From Ferruginibacter sp. (GTDB taxonomy: Bacteria > Bacteroidota > Bacteroidia > Chitinophagales > Chitinophagaceae): a stretch of 48,719 nt of DNA. The DNA is taken from positions 1 to 48,719 of the forward strand of contig JANXVN010000097.1 of NCBI GenBank assembly GCA_025351645.1. The letters run 5' to 3'. Every line of letters starts with the position of its first letter. Within the stretch, counting starts at the first letter, position 1. Position numbers and translations under genes: made by a program. Under the pieces are notes generated by a model that was given only the letters and a program-made list of their open reading frames with translations, searched no databases and had not been told where the DNA came from. Of the stretch, positions 14,942 to 24,143 are shown in pieces.

Positions 14942-16435
14942 ATGAGATACGGGTACACTATAAAAATAAATTTTACCGGAGGCATCATTTCTCCCGGAGA
15001 TTTGTTGAAGATATTGGCTGCTGCTGCATTTGCAGGGGTTAAGCAAGTTAGCTTCGGTTTGCGCCAGCAACTGTTTATTGAAGTGGTAAGCGATGATTAT
15101 ACAAGGCTTATCAAAGAGTTGCAAAGCAAGCACATTATTTATGAAGTTCATAGCGATAACCATCCAAACATTGTAAGCTCGTATGCGGCCGAAGAAATAT
15201 TTAGCAGCCGCACCTGGCTTAGCGAAGGCGTGTACAAAGATATTTTTGATGCGTTTGACTACACACCGAAACTAAAAATAAATATTTCCGATAGCAAGCA
15301 AAGCTTTACGCCATTGCTTACGGGTAACATTAACTGGGTGGCTAGCACGGGGCAACATTTTTGGCAGTTATTCATCCGTTTCCCTAAAACAAATTTTATT
15401 TATGCCTGGCCAGATGTGGTGTACACAAATGATGTGGCCAGCATTACTAAAAATATTGAGCAGGCAATTTTAGATGACAGCAATAATTTTTTTGATAACA
15501 ATACTGTTGACGGTGCCTTGTTGTATAAAACTATAATGGAAGGTGCAATGTACAATGTTAAGCAAGCAGAAGGTACCATAGCCTTGCCTGATTTTATGCT
15601 GCCTTACTATGAAGGCTTTAACCGTGTAAACAACAGGTTTTGGCTGGGCATATACCGCAGGGATGAAAAGTTTTCAATTAAGTTTTTGCAACAAGCCTGC
15701 GAGTTATGTATGGCTACAAAAATAGGGCAGTTATGTTCAACGCCATGGAAGTCTATCATTATAAAAGGGATAGAAGAAAAAGACAGGCATTTGTGGGATG
15801 GGATGCTGGCAAGGCACCAGATAAACGTGCGCCATGCTGCCAACGAACTTAATTTTCAGGTAGAAGATGATTGTAAGGATGGCTTGGCATTGAAGCAATT
15901 TCTAGTAAAGCATTTACAACGGGATGATGTGCGTACGTTTGGCATTTGTATAGGAATAAAAACCCGCCGAAAAAGCGAAGTATTCAGTAGCATACTAGTG
16001 CGAAGGAAACCGCTTATTAAATTTTTAGGCATTGAATTTTTTTACCGGTATGATATTTTATGTGCTAAAAACTATAACCCCAACGAACGTACTGGTACTG
16101 TATTTAGCCGCAATAATTTTAAGTGGTTACTGCCGGAACAATTGCGGCGGGCCATTATTAGTTTTTATGCCAGCAAAGCAGATGGCATAGGCATTGGCGA
16201 TACGATAAAAATAAAAAGTGACGTACCGGTAAAAGAAGAAATAGTTGTGCAGGTACACCAATGCCCTGATTGCTTTTCAATTTACGATGCCGTTGTTGGC
16301 GAACCTGAAAACAATATTGCCGCAGGCACTTTGTTTGATAATTTGCCGCCAACATATATCTGTCCTTTGTGCGAAACTGAAAGGGATAATTTCGTCACAA
16401 TCAATAAATCTTCCTTGTTATTTGTAGCCGTATAA
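14942..16435 (+). CDS. Rubredoxin domain fused to sulfite/nitrite-reductase-like protein lacking siroheme ligands
   Basis: This 497-residue protein begins with a ferredoxin-like half domain of the nitrite/sulfite reductase type (residues about 1-70, YGYTIKINFTGGIISPGDLL). No C-X5-C / C-X3-C siroheme-[4Fe-4S] motif is visible in the middle region. The C-terminus is a rubredoxin-like domain with iron ligands C441-X2-C444 and C474-X2-C477. It probably carries electrons for nitrate or nitrite reduction instead of catalysing it, an inference from lost ligands plus gained rubredoxin. It is the last plus-strand gene of the cluster, ending 8 nt from the convergent mobA stop. Confidence 0.75.
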   Translation: MRYGYTIKINFTGGIISPGDLLKILAAAAFAGVKQVSFGLRQQLFIEVVSDDYTRLIKELQSKHIIYEVHSDNHPNIVSSYAAEEIFSSRTWLSEGVYKDIFDAFDYTPKLKINISDSKQSFTPLLTGNINWVASTGQHFWQLFIRFPKTNFIYAWPDVVYTNDVASITKNIEQAILDDSNNFFDNNTVDGALLYKTIMEGAMYNVKQAEGTIALPDFMLPYYEGFNRVNNRFWLGIYRRDEKFSIKFLQQACELCMATKIGQLCSTPWKSIIIKGIEEKDRHLWDGMLARHQINVRHAANELNFQVEDDCKDGLALKQFLVKHLQRDDVRTFGICIGIKTRRKSEVFSSILVRRKPLIKFLGIEFFYRYDILCAKNYNPNERTGTVFSRNNFKWLLPEQLRRAIISFYASKADGIGIGDTIKIKSDVPVKEEIVVQVHQCPDCFSIYDAVVGEPENNIAAGTLFDNLPPTYICPLCETERDNFVTINKSSLLFVAV

Positions 16436-16443
16436 ATGATGGC

Positions 16444-17028
16444 TTACCCTTCATTTAAATCTGCAGGAGAATTAAAATTTGTAAAATTTTCTTTTTGGTT
16501 GTCGTTAATGGGCATATAGTGCACAGTCAATTGGCTTAACATGTATTTCATGCTATGCCTGGGCAAATTATTTTGCTGGTGCATTTTTAAGATGGTAGCA
16601 AGGCCTTTGGCGCAGTAGATGCCACACAGCGGTTCTGGCTCGTTATCGTTTGAAAAAATGTATGCTTCAGTATCTTTGTTTGTTTGGTACAAGCTGTATA
16701 ACTCAGCCAGCATATGGGTTTCCATTAACTGCATGTCGCAGGCCAGTATAAAAATATCTTCTAAAGGATATTGAAGGTGCACGCTTAACAAGCCTGATAG
16801 TGGGCCATGTAATTGCAGGCTGCTGTTATCTTTTATAACAGCGGTATTAGTAAACGCAGTTGAATAAAAATTATACTGCCCTTCATTTACAGAAAGCGAA
16901 ACTTGTAAAGGAAGCTGTGAAAGCTTATTTATAGCCGACTGTGCCCAGGTTATGCCGGTAGTATTTAGCAATGCTTTATCTGTTCCCATACGCATGCTTT
17001 TGCCGCCACATAATACAATGCCCTGCAT
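16444..17028 (-). CDS. mobA: Molybdenum cofactor guanylyltransferase MobA
   Basis: This 194-residue protein has the nucleotidyltransferase signature LCGGKSMRMGTDKALL at residues 6-21 and an ACDMQLM metal-binding motif near 94-100. MobA links GMP to molybdopterin to form the bis-MGD cofactor required by the adjacent Nas-type nitrate reductase. Length is normal for the family. It lies 9 nt downstream of the SelW-like gene on the minus strand and is convergent with the nitrate cluster. Confidence 0.9.
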   Translation of the reverse strand: MQGIVLCGGKSMRMGTDKALLNTTGITWAQSAINKLSQLPLQVSLSVNEGQYNFYSTAFTNTAVIKDNSSLQLHGPLSGLLSVHLQYPLEDIFILACDMQLMETHMLAELYSLYQTNKDTEAYIFSNDNEPEPLCGIYCAKGLATILKMHQQNNLPRHSMKYMLSQLTVHYMPINDNQKENFTNFNSPADLNEG

Positions 17029-17037
17029 AAAAAATAA

Positions 17038-17316
17038 TTAATGTTTGTCAGAATGCCCAAGGCTTTTTTTTGGGCTTACTACATCCCTTACCAGTTGTTT
17101 TAAATCTTTAATTTCGGCAAAGCCTCCAAAAACTTTACGGTCGAAAATTATTTTTCCATCTATGTAAATAATGTATTGCCCGCCAACCTCGCTTGGTTGC
17201 AGCGTTACAGATTTCAGGTCTCCTTCAAATGTTGTCAACAATTCCTGCGCCATGTATGCGGCCCTTAACAGCCAATGGCATTTAGGGCAATACTCTATAG
17301 TGATGGCTGGTTTCAT
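17038..17316 (-). CDS. Rdx-family (SelT/SelW/SelH-like) thioredoxin-fold protein
   Basis: This 92-residue protein has the N-terminal redox motif C10-P-K-C13 after a short strand (ITIEYCPKCHWLLRAAYMAQEL) and a downstream GGQYIIYIDGKIIFDRK strand-turn segment typical of the Rdx family. Both motif positions are Cys, not selenocysteine. It is probably a small cytoplasmic oxidoreductase; its substrate is unknown. It precedes mobA closely and may share its transcript. Confidence 0.85.
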   Translation of the reverse strand: MKPAITIEYCPKCHWLLRAAYMAQELLTTFEGDLKSVTLQPSEVGGQYIIYIDGKIIFDRKVFGGFAEIKDLKQLVRDVVSPKKSLGHSDKH

Positions 17317-17367
17317 TTATAAGTTTTTGGCTGTATCCAAATGTATACATAAGTTGTTTTACAATAA

Positions 17368-18321
17368 TTATTTATTGTTTTTCTTTCGTAAAAATGCCCT
17401 TGTTTTTAGCCCGGATTCTTTCAGGTCTTTGTTTTGCCACTTGCCATTGCTTGCTGCGGAAGTAGTAAGCACCGAACAGCTTTCATTTTTGTCTGATACG
17501 GACCAGGTTATCCAGCTCAGCTTTTTTTCTTCCATCCAACCAATGTATTTTTTCCATTCTTCGTCGGCTAACTTACCGTCGCCGGTAGCGTCCATACCGG
17601 CAGATTCTGAAATAAATATTGGTAAGCCTTTGTCAATGGCAGCGGTTGTTTTATCCCGCAGCCATTGCTTGTGCGTGCCTGCATAAAAGTGCATGGTGTA
17701 CATTAAATTAGTAAAGCCTGTTATGGGGCTTGCGGCAGGCAGGTCCACATCCTGGTCCCACCGGGGCGAGCCCACCAAAATAATATTGTTGGCATCAATG
17801 GCACGGATGGTGCTTATCAGGTCAATAGCATAGGCTTTTATTTCGGGCCAGGTTTCGTAGTCTGGCTCATTAAATAATTCGTAAATAATGTTTGGGTACT
17901 GATGGTATTTAGTAGCCATTGCCTTAAAAAAAGCACGGGCTTCAGTAAGCTTTATGTTGTGGCAATGCCAATCAATAATAACGTAGATGCCTTCTTTAAT
18001 GGCGGCATCTACCACAGTAGTTACCAGCTTTGTGTTACCCGCAGAGTCTTTAAGGTAGCCTCCATCAGGCTCTACGCCCATTGCCGCCCTTATAACATTA
18101 CAATTCCAATCTGTAGCCAAAGTATTAACCACGCCGGCCGTGTAAAAACGGGGATGAAAACAGCTCCAGCCAAAGCTCATGCCATTTAACACAACAGGTT
18201 CGTTATGCTGACCTGTTAACTGCGTGCCAGTTACTTTTAGTTGCCCATGGTTTTTTACTGGCTGCGCATTGCCGCATAAAAATTGTACCGTGCTTATTAT
18301 AAGTAGGATGCCCTGTTTCAT
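17368..18321 (-). CDS. Secreted glycoside hydrolase family 5 protein (endoglucanase-like)
   Basis: This 317-residue protein has a signal peptide (about residues 1-19, ending CGNAQ) and a TIM-barrel GH5 sequence. Key signs are VLNGMSFGWS near 44-53, IDWHCHN near 116-122, the acid/base segment YELFNEP with E152, a YTMHFYAGTH segment near 208-217, and the probable nucleophile E239 in FISES. The closest functional type is beta-1,4-glucanase (GH5_2-like), but the substrate is uncertain. It lies 51 nt upstream of the SelW-like gene with no obvious functional relation to the nitrate genes. Confidence 0.88.
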   Translation of the reverse strand: MKQGILLIISTVQFLCGNAQPVKNHGQLKVTGTQLTGQHNEPVVLNGMSFGWSCFHPRFYTAGVVNTLATDWNCNVIRAAMGVEPDGGYLKDSAGNTKLVTTVVDAAIKEGIYVIIDWHCHNIKLTEARAFFKAMATKYHQYPNIIYELFNEPDYETWPEIKAYAIDLISTIRAIDANNIILVGSPRWDQDVDLPAASPITGFTNLMYTMHFYAGTHKQWLRDKTTAAIDKGLPIFISESAGMDATGDGKLADEEWKKYIGWMEEKKLSWITWSVSDKNESCSVLTTSAASNGKWQNKDLKESGLKTRAFLRKKNNK

Positions 18322-18531
18322 ATTTATTTTTTAGGTAGCTATTTATATCTGTTAGCTACTACTTGCTATTTTAAATATAGCAACAATATCTTTTTGGTTA
18401 ATTTTTATTTTTTAACCAGTATCATGCTTCTTATTTATAATTATGCCACTTTAATGGTTTCTAATTTCGGCAATGGGCTAAATTGTTTTATGAAAGATAT
18501 GTGTTGAAAAAAACTACTTGGTGTGTTGCCA

Positions 18532-19311
18532 TCAAAACTTTACCACGGCTTTTTTAGTGCTCACCGTTTGCGCACTAAAATAGCCCAGGCAGCCACCCAT
18601 AATATTGGATGTTGGCGTAGCCGGTGCGGCAAGGCTAGCGTTGCTATAGGCAATTTCGGCAGCCTCCTTAAAATATGTAAAAGTACTTTTGTCAATACCG
18701 ATAAGGCTTAAAGCGACCATATCATTTTTCCTTATTTCCATAGTATCGTTATCAATCTTATCCCTAATGTACCGGCCGTCAGAAAGGCGGTCAGAAAATG
18801 CCTGTATCCGCTTATCGTACACGCCATTAAGCGTTATGGAATACCTGTAAAAATTTGGCGTACCTGCGGGGTCCTTAAAATTTGCCTGCGCCCTTACCTG
18901 GGTTGTATCGCTTACGTAAAAGCTTACCGAGTCTAATGCAACAGGCATTGGCATGGTAGAAGTGGCGGTATACGTTTGCCCATCCAGCATCACTTTAAGC
19001 GAGTACGTATCGCCATGTATGCCTTGTATGGAATGCGTAATATACATGCCTGGCGAAGTTTCAGAAAGCACATCGGTAGGACCGGCAGTATTATCGGCAA
19101 TGCTTACTATAGCACCGGATACTGGTGGAAAAACATTGCCTTCATAAAAGCCGACCGACCTTGTGATAGACACATAATAAGGGCCTGCGGTATCGCTTAC
19201 GGCACCTTGTATTACTAGCTGCGTTGCCGCATTGTTTAGCTTTGGCGTAATCACTTTTGTGCATGCTTGTATAGTGGCAGCTAAGGCTATCAATAAAATA
19301 ATCTTCTTCAT
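18532..19311 (-). CDS. DUF4249 family lipoprotein, partner of the upstream TonB receptor
   Basis: This 259-residue protein has a lipoprotein signal ending TIQAC17 and the DUF4249 pattern: LVIQGAVSD, a GAIVSIAD strand, a YSLKVMLDGQTYTATSTMP segment, and a FYRYSITL region in the second half. DUF4249 lipoproteins are usually coded next to TonB-dependent receptors and may cap or assist them at the cell surface. Here the gene starts 3 nt after the receptor stop, so co-expression is very likely. Confidence 0.87.
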   Translation of the reverse strand: MKKIILLIALAATIQACTKVITPKLNNAATQLVIQGAVSDTAGPYYVSITRSVGFYEGNVFPPVSGAIVSIADNTAGPTDVLSETSPGMYITHSIQGIHGDTYSLKVMLDGQTYTATSTMPMPVALDSVSFYVSDTTQVRAQANFKDPAGTPNFYRYSITLNGVYDKRIQAFSDRLSDGRYIRDKIDNDTMEIRKNDMVALSLIGIDKSTFTYFKEAAEIAYSNASLAAPATPTSNIMGGCLGYFSAQTVSTKKAVVKF

Positions 19312-19314
19312 AAA

Positions 19315-21645
19315 TTAAAATTTAAAATTGTAAACAATAGATGGTACTATCTTAAAAAGCGAGGTCATCAGCACTTGGGTCTTGTTGGCATTGAGCGGGT
19401 CTTTTTGAAAAGATATGGTGTACGGGTTTGCCCTTGCATAGGCGTTGTATATAGAGAACGTCCAACTGCTTTCATACTTTGCCCTTTTCTTTCCGTTCAA
19501 TGTAGCGCCAAGGTCGAGCCGATGGTATGCAGGCAACCGGTAACCATTGCGGCTGGTGTAATAATAAACAGGCACGCCATCTACAGAAAACTTGCTGGAT
19601 GGGTAGCTCACCGCATTGCCGGTATTGTACACCCACGAGGCAGATAGTGCCCATTTTTTATTTAGTTGGTACATGCCAACTATCGCTATATTATGCCGCT
19701 GGTCTTGCCCAGCAGGGTACCATGCACCGCTATTTACGGTATTTATCTGTCGTTCTGTTTTTGCATATGTATAGCTTATCCATCCGGTTAGCTTGCCTGT
19801 TTTTTTCTTCAGGTAGTTCTCCCAGCCATAACCTCTTCCTTTGCCAAATACCAGGGCTGCCTCTACATTATCGTTGCCAATAAGGTTTGCGCCATCTTTA
19901 TAATCTATCTGGTTTTGCATGGTCTTATAATAAATTTCTGAAGAGAATTCATACTTCCTGTTATCTATTGTATGGTAATAACCTACTGCAAATTGGTCGG
20001 CAATTTCGGGCTTTACAATATTGCTTGTTGGCAGGTAAACATTGGTAGGGCTGGTAGAAGTGGAGTTATTCAGGAGATGGATATTCTGCGTGTTCCTGTC
20101 GTAAGATAATTTTAAAGAGCTGCTGTTATCCAGCTGGTAACTAGCGGCAATCCTTGGTTCCGGGTTGATGTAGGTCTTTACAATCTTGCCGCCCTTGTAA
20201 TAAGTATTTGTCTTTATTTCGCCGTTATTGTCATAGGTATAAAAATTGCCTGGCCCAATCACATTCAGCATAGATACCCTGATGCCGTAAGTAATTTTTA
20301 GTTTTTCAGATGCCGACCATTCATGCGAAGCATACAATGCGCTTTCCACAGCATATTTTTTTTGCAGCGTTATGTTGTTGAATGCGGATGTTTGGGAGGA
20401 TACGGCTTGCCCTGGTTGTGTTATATGATAGATGACATCTGCACCGATATCGATTTTATTTTTCGGGTTAAGGTAATAGTTAAAATCCTGTTTAAGGTGA
20501 TAATCCGTTATCTGCGATGATACCCTTACATTGTTGATGTTACTGATGAATTGGGTGTTGTAATTGTAATTGCTATAAATGAGGGAAGTGTTGGAGAAAA
20601 GTTTTTTATTAAAGATATGGTTCCAGCGAAAGGTGGCTGTAGCGTTGCCCCAATCTATGCCATCTGCCTGTTTAAGGTGTAGTACATCTTTGCCAAAATA
20701 CCCTGACAAATATATACGGTCCTTATCATTCACCGTATAGTTGGCTTTCAGGTTAACATCATAAAAAAAGAGTTTGCTTCCCTTAATGGCCGTATCAGAA
20801 ACTAAGCCGGTAAAAGCATCCGCATAAGTCCTTCTTGCGGTTAGCATAAACGAACCCTTGCCTTTAACTAATGGGCCTTCAACATTAATGCGGGAAGATA
20901 TAAGCCCTATGCCGCCACTCACAGCTATTTTCTGGTCGTTCCCATCTTTCATTTTAATATCTTCTACAGATGCTAATCGGCCGCCGTAATTAGCGGGCAT
21001 CCCACCTTTATAGATGGTGATGTCCTTTATGGCATCAGAGTTAAAAACAGAGAAGAAGCCCAGCAGGTGCGATGCATTGTACACGGTGGCTTCATCCAGC
21101 AATATCAGGTTCTGGTCAGACGAGCCGCCCCTTACAAAAAAGCCAGACCTTCCATCGCCAGCAGATTTTATGCCTGGCAATAACTGGATAGTTTTTAGCA
21201 CATCTTTTTCACCAAAAAGTACCGGCACATTTTTAATGTCTTCCATTGATAGCACCTGCACGCCTGCAGGTGTTTTTAAAATGTTGGTAGCCTTTTTGCT
21301 TTTGATCACCACTTCGCCTAATTGCCCGTTTGCGCCAAACATGCTCAGGTTCATCACGAGGTTCTTTTTTAAATCTATGGCGATAGTATCCTGCGTATAG
21401 CCAGAGTAAGATACTACCATTGAATAGGTGCCTTCGGGAATTGTGATGGAATAAAACCCATACGCATTGGACAACACCGAAAAGGCTGGATGGCCAATAA
21501 AGCCGATGGTGGCACTGCTAAGAGTTTCGCCCGTCTTGCCATCTTTTATAAGCCCGGAAATTACAAACCTGGTAGTAACCTGCGCAAATAGTACGGCAGG
21601 TAATAACAATAGGTACAGTACTGTAAAAATTTTTGCTTTTTGCAT
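19315..21645 (-). CDS. TonB-dependent receptor with carboxypeptidase-like N-terminal domain
   Basis: The 776 residues comprise a signal peptide (1-22, ending LFAQ), a carboxypeptidase-regulatory-like beta-sandwich (about 25-110, ISGLIKDGKTGETLSSATIG), a plug domain (about 115-230, with GSSDQNLILLDEATVYN), and a 22-strand barrel predicted by family. The final residues VYNFKF end in Phe as in outer-membrane barrels. It probably imports a ligand with its DUF4249 partner; the substrate is unknown. A TAGGTTTG element and a palindrome lie upstream. Confidence 0.92.
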   Translation of the reverse strand: MQKAKIFTVLYLLLLPAVLFAQVTTRFVISGLIKDGKTGETLSSATIGFIGHPAFSVLSNAYGFYSITIPEGTYSMVVSYSGYTQDTIAIDLKKNLVMNLSMFGANGQLGEVVIKSKKATNILKTPAGVQVLSMEDIKNVPVLFGEKDVLKTIQLLPGIKSAGDGRSGFFVRGGSSDQNLILLDEATVYNASHLLGFFSVFNSDAIKDITIYKGGMPANYGGRLASVEDIKMKDGNDQKIAVSGGIGLISSRINVEGPLVKGKGSFMLTARRTYADAFTGLVSDTAIKGSKLFFYDVNLKANYTVNDKDRIYLSGYFGKDVLHLKQADGIDWGNATATFRWNHIFNKKLFSNTSLIYSNYNYNTQFISNINNVRVSSQITDYHLKQDFNYYLNPKNKIDIGADVIYHITQPGQAVSSQTSAFNNITLQKKYAVESALYASHEWSASEKLKITYGIRVSMLNVIGPGNFYTYDNNGEIKTNTYYKGGKIVKTYINPEPRIAASYQLDNSSSLKLSYDRNTQNIHLLNNSTSTSPTNVYLPTSNIVKPEIADQFAVGYYHTIDNRKYEFSSEIYYKTMQNQIDYKDGANLIGNDNVEAALVFGKGRGYGWENYLKKKTGKLTGWISYTYAKTERQINTVNSGAWYPAGQDQRHNIAIVGMYQLNKKWALSASWVYNTGNAVSYPSSKFSVDGVPVYYYTSRNGYRLPAYHRLDLGATLNGKKRAKYESSWTFSIYNAYARANPYTISFQKDPLNANKTQVLMTSLFKIVPSIVYNFKF

Positions 21646-21758
21646 AAAGTAAACTTTTAATTAAGTGATTAAGCAGGCCATTCCTCTAAGTGATAGTTAG
21701 GTGTGAAGCCTTGATTATAAAAAAGTTGCCAATGTAAAAGTTTGCTACATAAATTGTT

Positions 21759-21772
21759 TTAGTGATCACTAA
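21759..21772. promoter_or_regulatory. Perfect 14-bp palindrome upstream of the TonB receptor gene
   Basis: TTAGTGATCACTAA is perfectly symmetric and lies about 115 nt upstream of the receptor ATG, just downstream of a candidate -7 element on the same (minus) strand. AAGTGAT recurs twice between it and the gene, near 21664-21670 and 21689-21695. It could be an operator near the transcription start. The regulator is unknown. Confidence 0.4.
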
Positions 21773-21783
21773 TGCTTGAATTG

Positions 21784-21791
21784 CAAACCTA
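21784..21791 (-). promoter_or_regulatory. Candidate -7 element for the TonB receptor/DUF4249 genes
   Basis: The minus strand reads TAGGTTTG, an exact TAnnTTTG match. No TTTG -33 element is evident at the usual distance. Transcription would begin close to the 14-bp palindrome and leave a leader of roughly 130 nt. Confidence 0.35.
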
Positions 21792-21849
21792 TTATTAACT
21801 AAAAAATAAAATAGGTAGAAAGTTGGCGAGGTGGACAAAATAGAGGGTG

Positions 21850-22166
21850 AACGATGCTAACAACTGAATTTGTGATTACGTCTCAATGGCATTGCGTTAA
21901 GCGTGTAGGGGAAGGTATTGTTTGTTCCATTAAAACATGTATTTGGTAGGTAATACAAAGTTGTACAAGTGTTCCATATCAAGGCCTTCTGCCAATACAG
22001 CGCCGAGCAGCAACTGCCCCGATGGAAAAATACCCCATAACTTAGGGCAGTCAATTAAGTATAAATAACAAAATAGATACGATAAAATTAAAAGCCAATA
22101 ATGGAAAGCTATAACTAATAAACTCATAATTCCTAACTCATAACTCATAACTTATAACTCCTAACT
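21850..22166. repeat. Spacer with AACTCATAA short repeats and a repeat-like block, no gene supported
   Basis: At 22121-22166 the motif AACTCATAA and close variants (AACTTATAA, AACTCCT) are repeated directly after the LytTR stop at 22165. From about 21865 to 22060 the sequence has a gene-like texture on the minus strand but only short weak open frames. It resembles an intergenic repeat more than a gene. The 519-nt gap between the TonB receptor and LytTR genes otherwise holds only the regulatory sites listed. Confidence 0.35.
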
Positions 22167-22920
22167 ATTCCTGCACTAACCAGCCCAGAAAATCGGCAAC
22201 CCTGTTTTTGCTCACGATTATAATTTCTGTATGCGGTACGTTAAGGTTGATAGCGTACTTGCGGTTGTAATAACTAGCCGCATCTGTTACGGCAAGCCTG
22301 TTTACCAGGCTTTGCCTGTTGGCCCTAAAAAATGTAGTCCTGCCTATCTTTTCAAGCTCATCAAGCGTTTGCGTAACCATGTATGTTTTTTTATCGAAGC
22401 ATAGTATCCTGGTTATCTCGTTTTCAATATAACACACTGCTATATCAATAATTTTTACAGGCAGCACTTTTTCTTTTTGATAAACCAGTATAGAGCTGTA
22501 TTCGTTCCTGCTGCTGCCCGTTAATTTATTGATGAGTAAATTATAATCTATGGGCGCAAAATATTGCTTTAGCTGATGGTATTTATTAAGGGCGTTTTCT
22601 ATGGCGCCTTTATCAAAAGGCTTAAGGATATATTCAATGGCATTCGTCTTAAAAGCTTCGATGGCATATTCATCGAATGCGGTGCAAAAAATGATAGGAG
22701 CGTTTATCTTTACTTCTCTAAAAATTTCAAAGCTTAACCCATCGCCTAACTGCACATCTGCAAAAATAAGGTCGATGGCGGGCCTTGTCTTTAAATAATC
22801 TACAGCTTTTTTTACCGAAGCAAATATGCCCAATATCCTGATTGACCTATCAACTTGCAGGATGATCTCTGCCAGGTCTTCGGCACTCATTGTTTCATCT
22901 TCTATTATCACTATGTTCAT
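22165..22920 (-). CDS. LytTR-family response regulator
   Basis: This 251-residue protein has a receiver domain (about 1-120) with acidic residues E7-D8, phosphoacceptor D55 (LIFADVQLGDG) and K103 in ILKPFDKG, then a LytTR DNA-binding domain (about 145-248) with the ETLDELEK-like and FFRANRQSLVN segments. It is phosphorylated by the histidine kinase whose gene overlaps it by 4 nt. The target genes are unknown; the next gene in the same direction is the TonB receptor. Confidence 0.92.
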   Translation of the reverse strand: MNIVIIEDETMSAEDLAEIILQVDRSIRILGIFASVKKAVDYLKTRPAIDLIFADVQLGDGLSFEIFREVKINAPIIFCTAFDEYAIEAFKTNAIEYILKPFDKGAIENALNKYHQLKQYFAPIDYNLLINKLTGSSRNEYSSILVYQKEKVLPVKIIDIAVCYIENEITRILCFDKKTYMVTQTLDELEKIGRTTFFRANRQSLVNRLAVTDAASYYNRKYAINLNVPHTEIIIVSKNRVADFLGWLVQE

Positions 22921-23936
22921 GGCAGTATTGTTTTTATGTACACCATAAAGTTTTCGTTATCAGCAATTACGGCTATGTCTTCCTGTATCAGCAGCAGGTA
23001 CCTTTCAGAAAGGTTTTTAAGCCCAATGCCTTGGCCGGTATGTATGCTCATCTTTTCAGTTACGTTGTTTTTAACCAGCAGCCGGCCTGGTGAAACGTAT
23101 TCTATAGCAATGTGCAATGGGCATTCATCGGTCATGGCATTGTGCTTTATTGCATTTTCCAATAAAAGCTGTAACGAAAAAACCGGTAGTTGCACACCAT
23201 TTATAATTGCATCGGGTATTTCAATGCTGTAAAATAAGGTGTTGTTAAACCTTGTCTTTTGCATCTCTAAATAATACATTGAAAATTTTAGTTCTTCTTT
23301 TAATGAAACAATATTTTGTTCATTATGCGAAATAGAAAACCGCAAAAATTCCGACAGCTTTATCAGGTAACTTTCTGCTTGTTGGGGGTTGCGCTTAATC
23401 AGCGTTTTTAGCGCATTGAGCGAATTAAATAAAAAATGAGGATGAAGCTGGTGCTTCAGTTTTTCATGCTGTGCCTGCAGGCTCGACATCTTGAGCATAG
23501 CGTTTTCCAGTTTGGTATTTTCTTCATCGTATCGTGCAAATACTACTTCTGCCAGCATTAAAATAAAAGTGTTCACTATGCATGCGGGTATAAATGGAAA
23601 TACCTTATAGCGATAGTCGAACATATTTAAAAGGACTACGTACCAAATAAACACAGCGCTACTTAAAAATAGTAGGTAGCTGAATAAATAATTAGCAATC
23701 CATTTTTTCCACTTTGCCTTAATTAACAAGGGTATTATAAAAATAATATTGGCCAGGTTTACCACCACCGCCAAAATGATAGCAATTATATAACTCACCG
23801 TTTTTTCCACCGCTTCCTTGTGCTTGTCTGGCGGTTCCTTTACAAAAAAAACCATCGTTACCCCAAACATTAGTACCGCTAATAAAAATATGCCGGTTAT
23901 TGCTAGTAGCTGCTTATGCTTTTTCTCTAGTTGCAT
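22917..23936 (-). CDS. LytS-type sensor histidine kinase
   Basis: This 339-residue protein has four predicted membrane segments (about 10-31, 48-72, 82-104 and 114-134), a short coiled-coil-like linker, and a His_kinase domain with the phosphoacceptor region LHPHFLFNSLNAL (H167). A reduced ATPase domain follows with the N-box LLLENAIKHN near 253-262 and GQGIGLKNLSERY near 313-325. It has no recognisable extracellular sensor domain, so it probably senses the membrane. The stop overlaps the LytTR start (ATGA). Confidence 0.9.
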   Translation of the reverse strand: MQLEKKHKQLLAITGIFLLAVLMFGVTMVFFVKEPPDKHKEAVEKTVSYIIAIILAVVVNLANIIFIIPLLIKAKWKKWIANYLFSYLLFLSSAVFIWYVVLLNMFDYRYKVFPFIPACIVNTFILMLAEVVFARYDEENTKLENAMLKMSSLQAQHEKLKHQLHPHFLFNSLNALKTLIKRNPQQAESYLIKLSEFLRFSISHNEQNIVSLKEELKFSMYYLEMQKTRFNNTLFYSIEIPDAIINGVQLPVFSLQLLLENAIKHNAMTDECPLHIAIEYVSPGRLLVKNNVTEKMSIHTGQGIGLKNLSERYLLLIQEDIAVIADNENFMVYIKTILP

Positions 23937-24143
23937 AGTATAAAATTACCTTTTTCAACCACACAAATTAATAGAATGCTGTCATTGAGCTTTTTAAATC
24001 CCTGAGCAGGACAATATAAGGGATGAAAATACCAGCTAACAAGTTTTTTACCTTTTTTAATATTTATATGGATGTTTGATAGGTATTGTTACAACTACAA
24101 ATTTCCTCCAACATTGTTAGCTAGCTTACATTAAAATACAAAA

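Noticed and set aside
14666..15163. Minus-strand 165-residue frame across the rubredoxin gene start
   Set aside because: It overlaps two well-supported plus-strand genes and the structured spacer, and has no recognisable domain.
22121..22166. CRISPR array
   Set aside because: The units are under 15 nt, irregular, and have no spacers.
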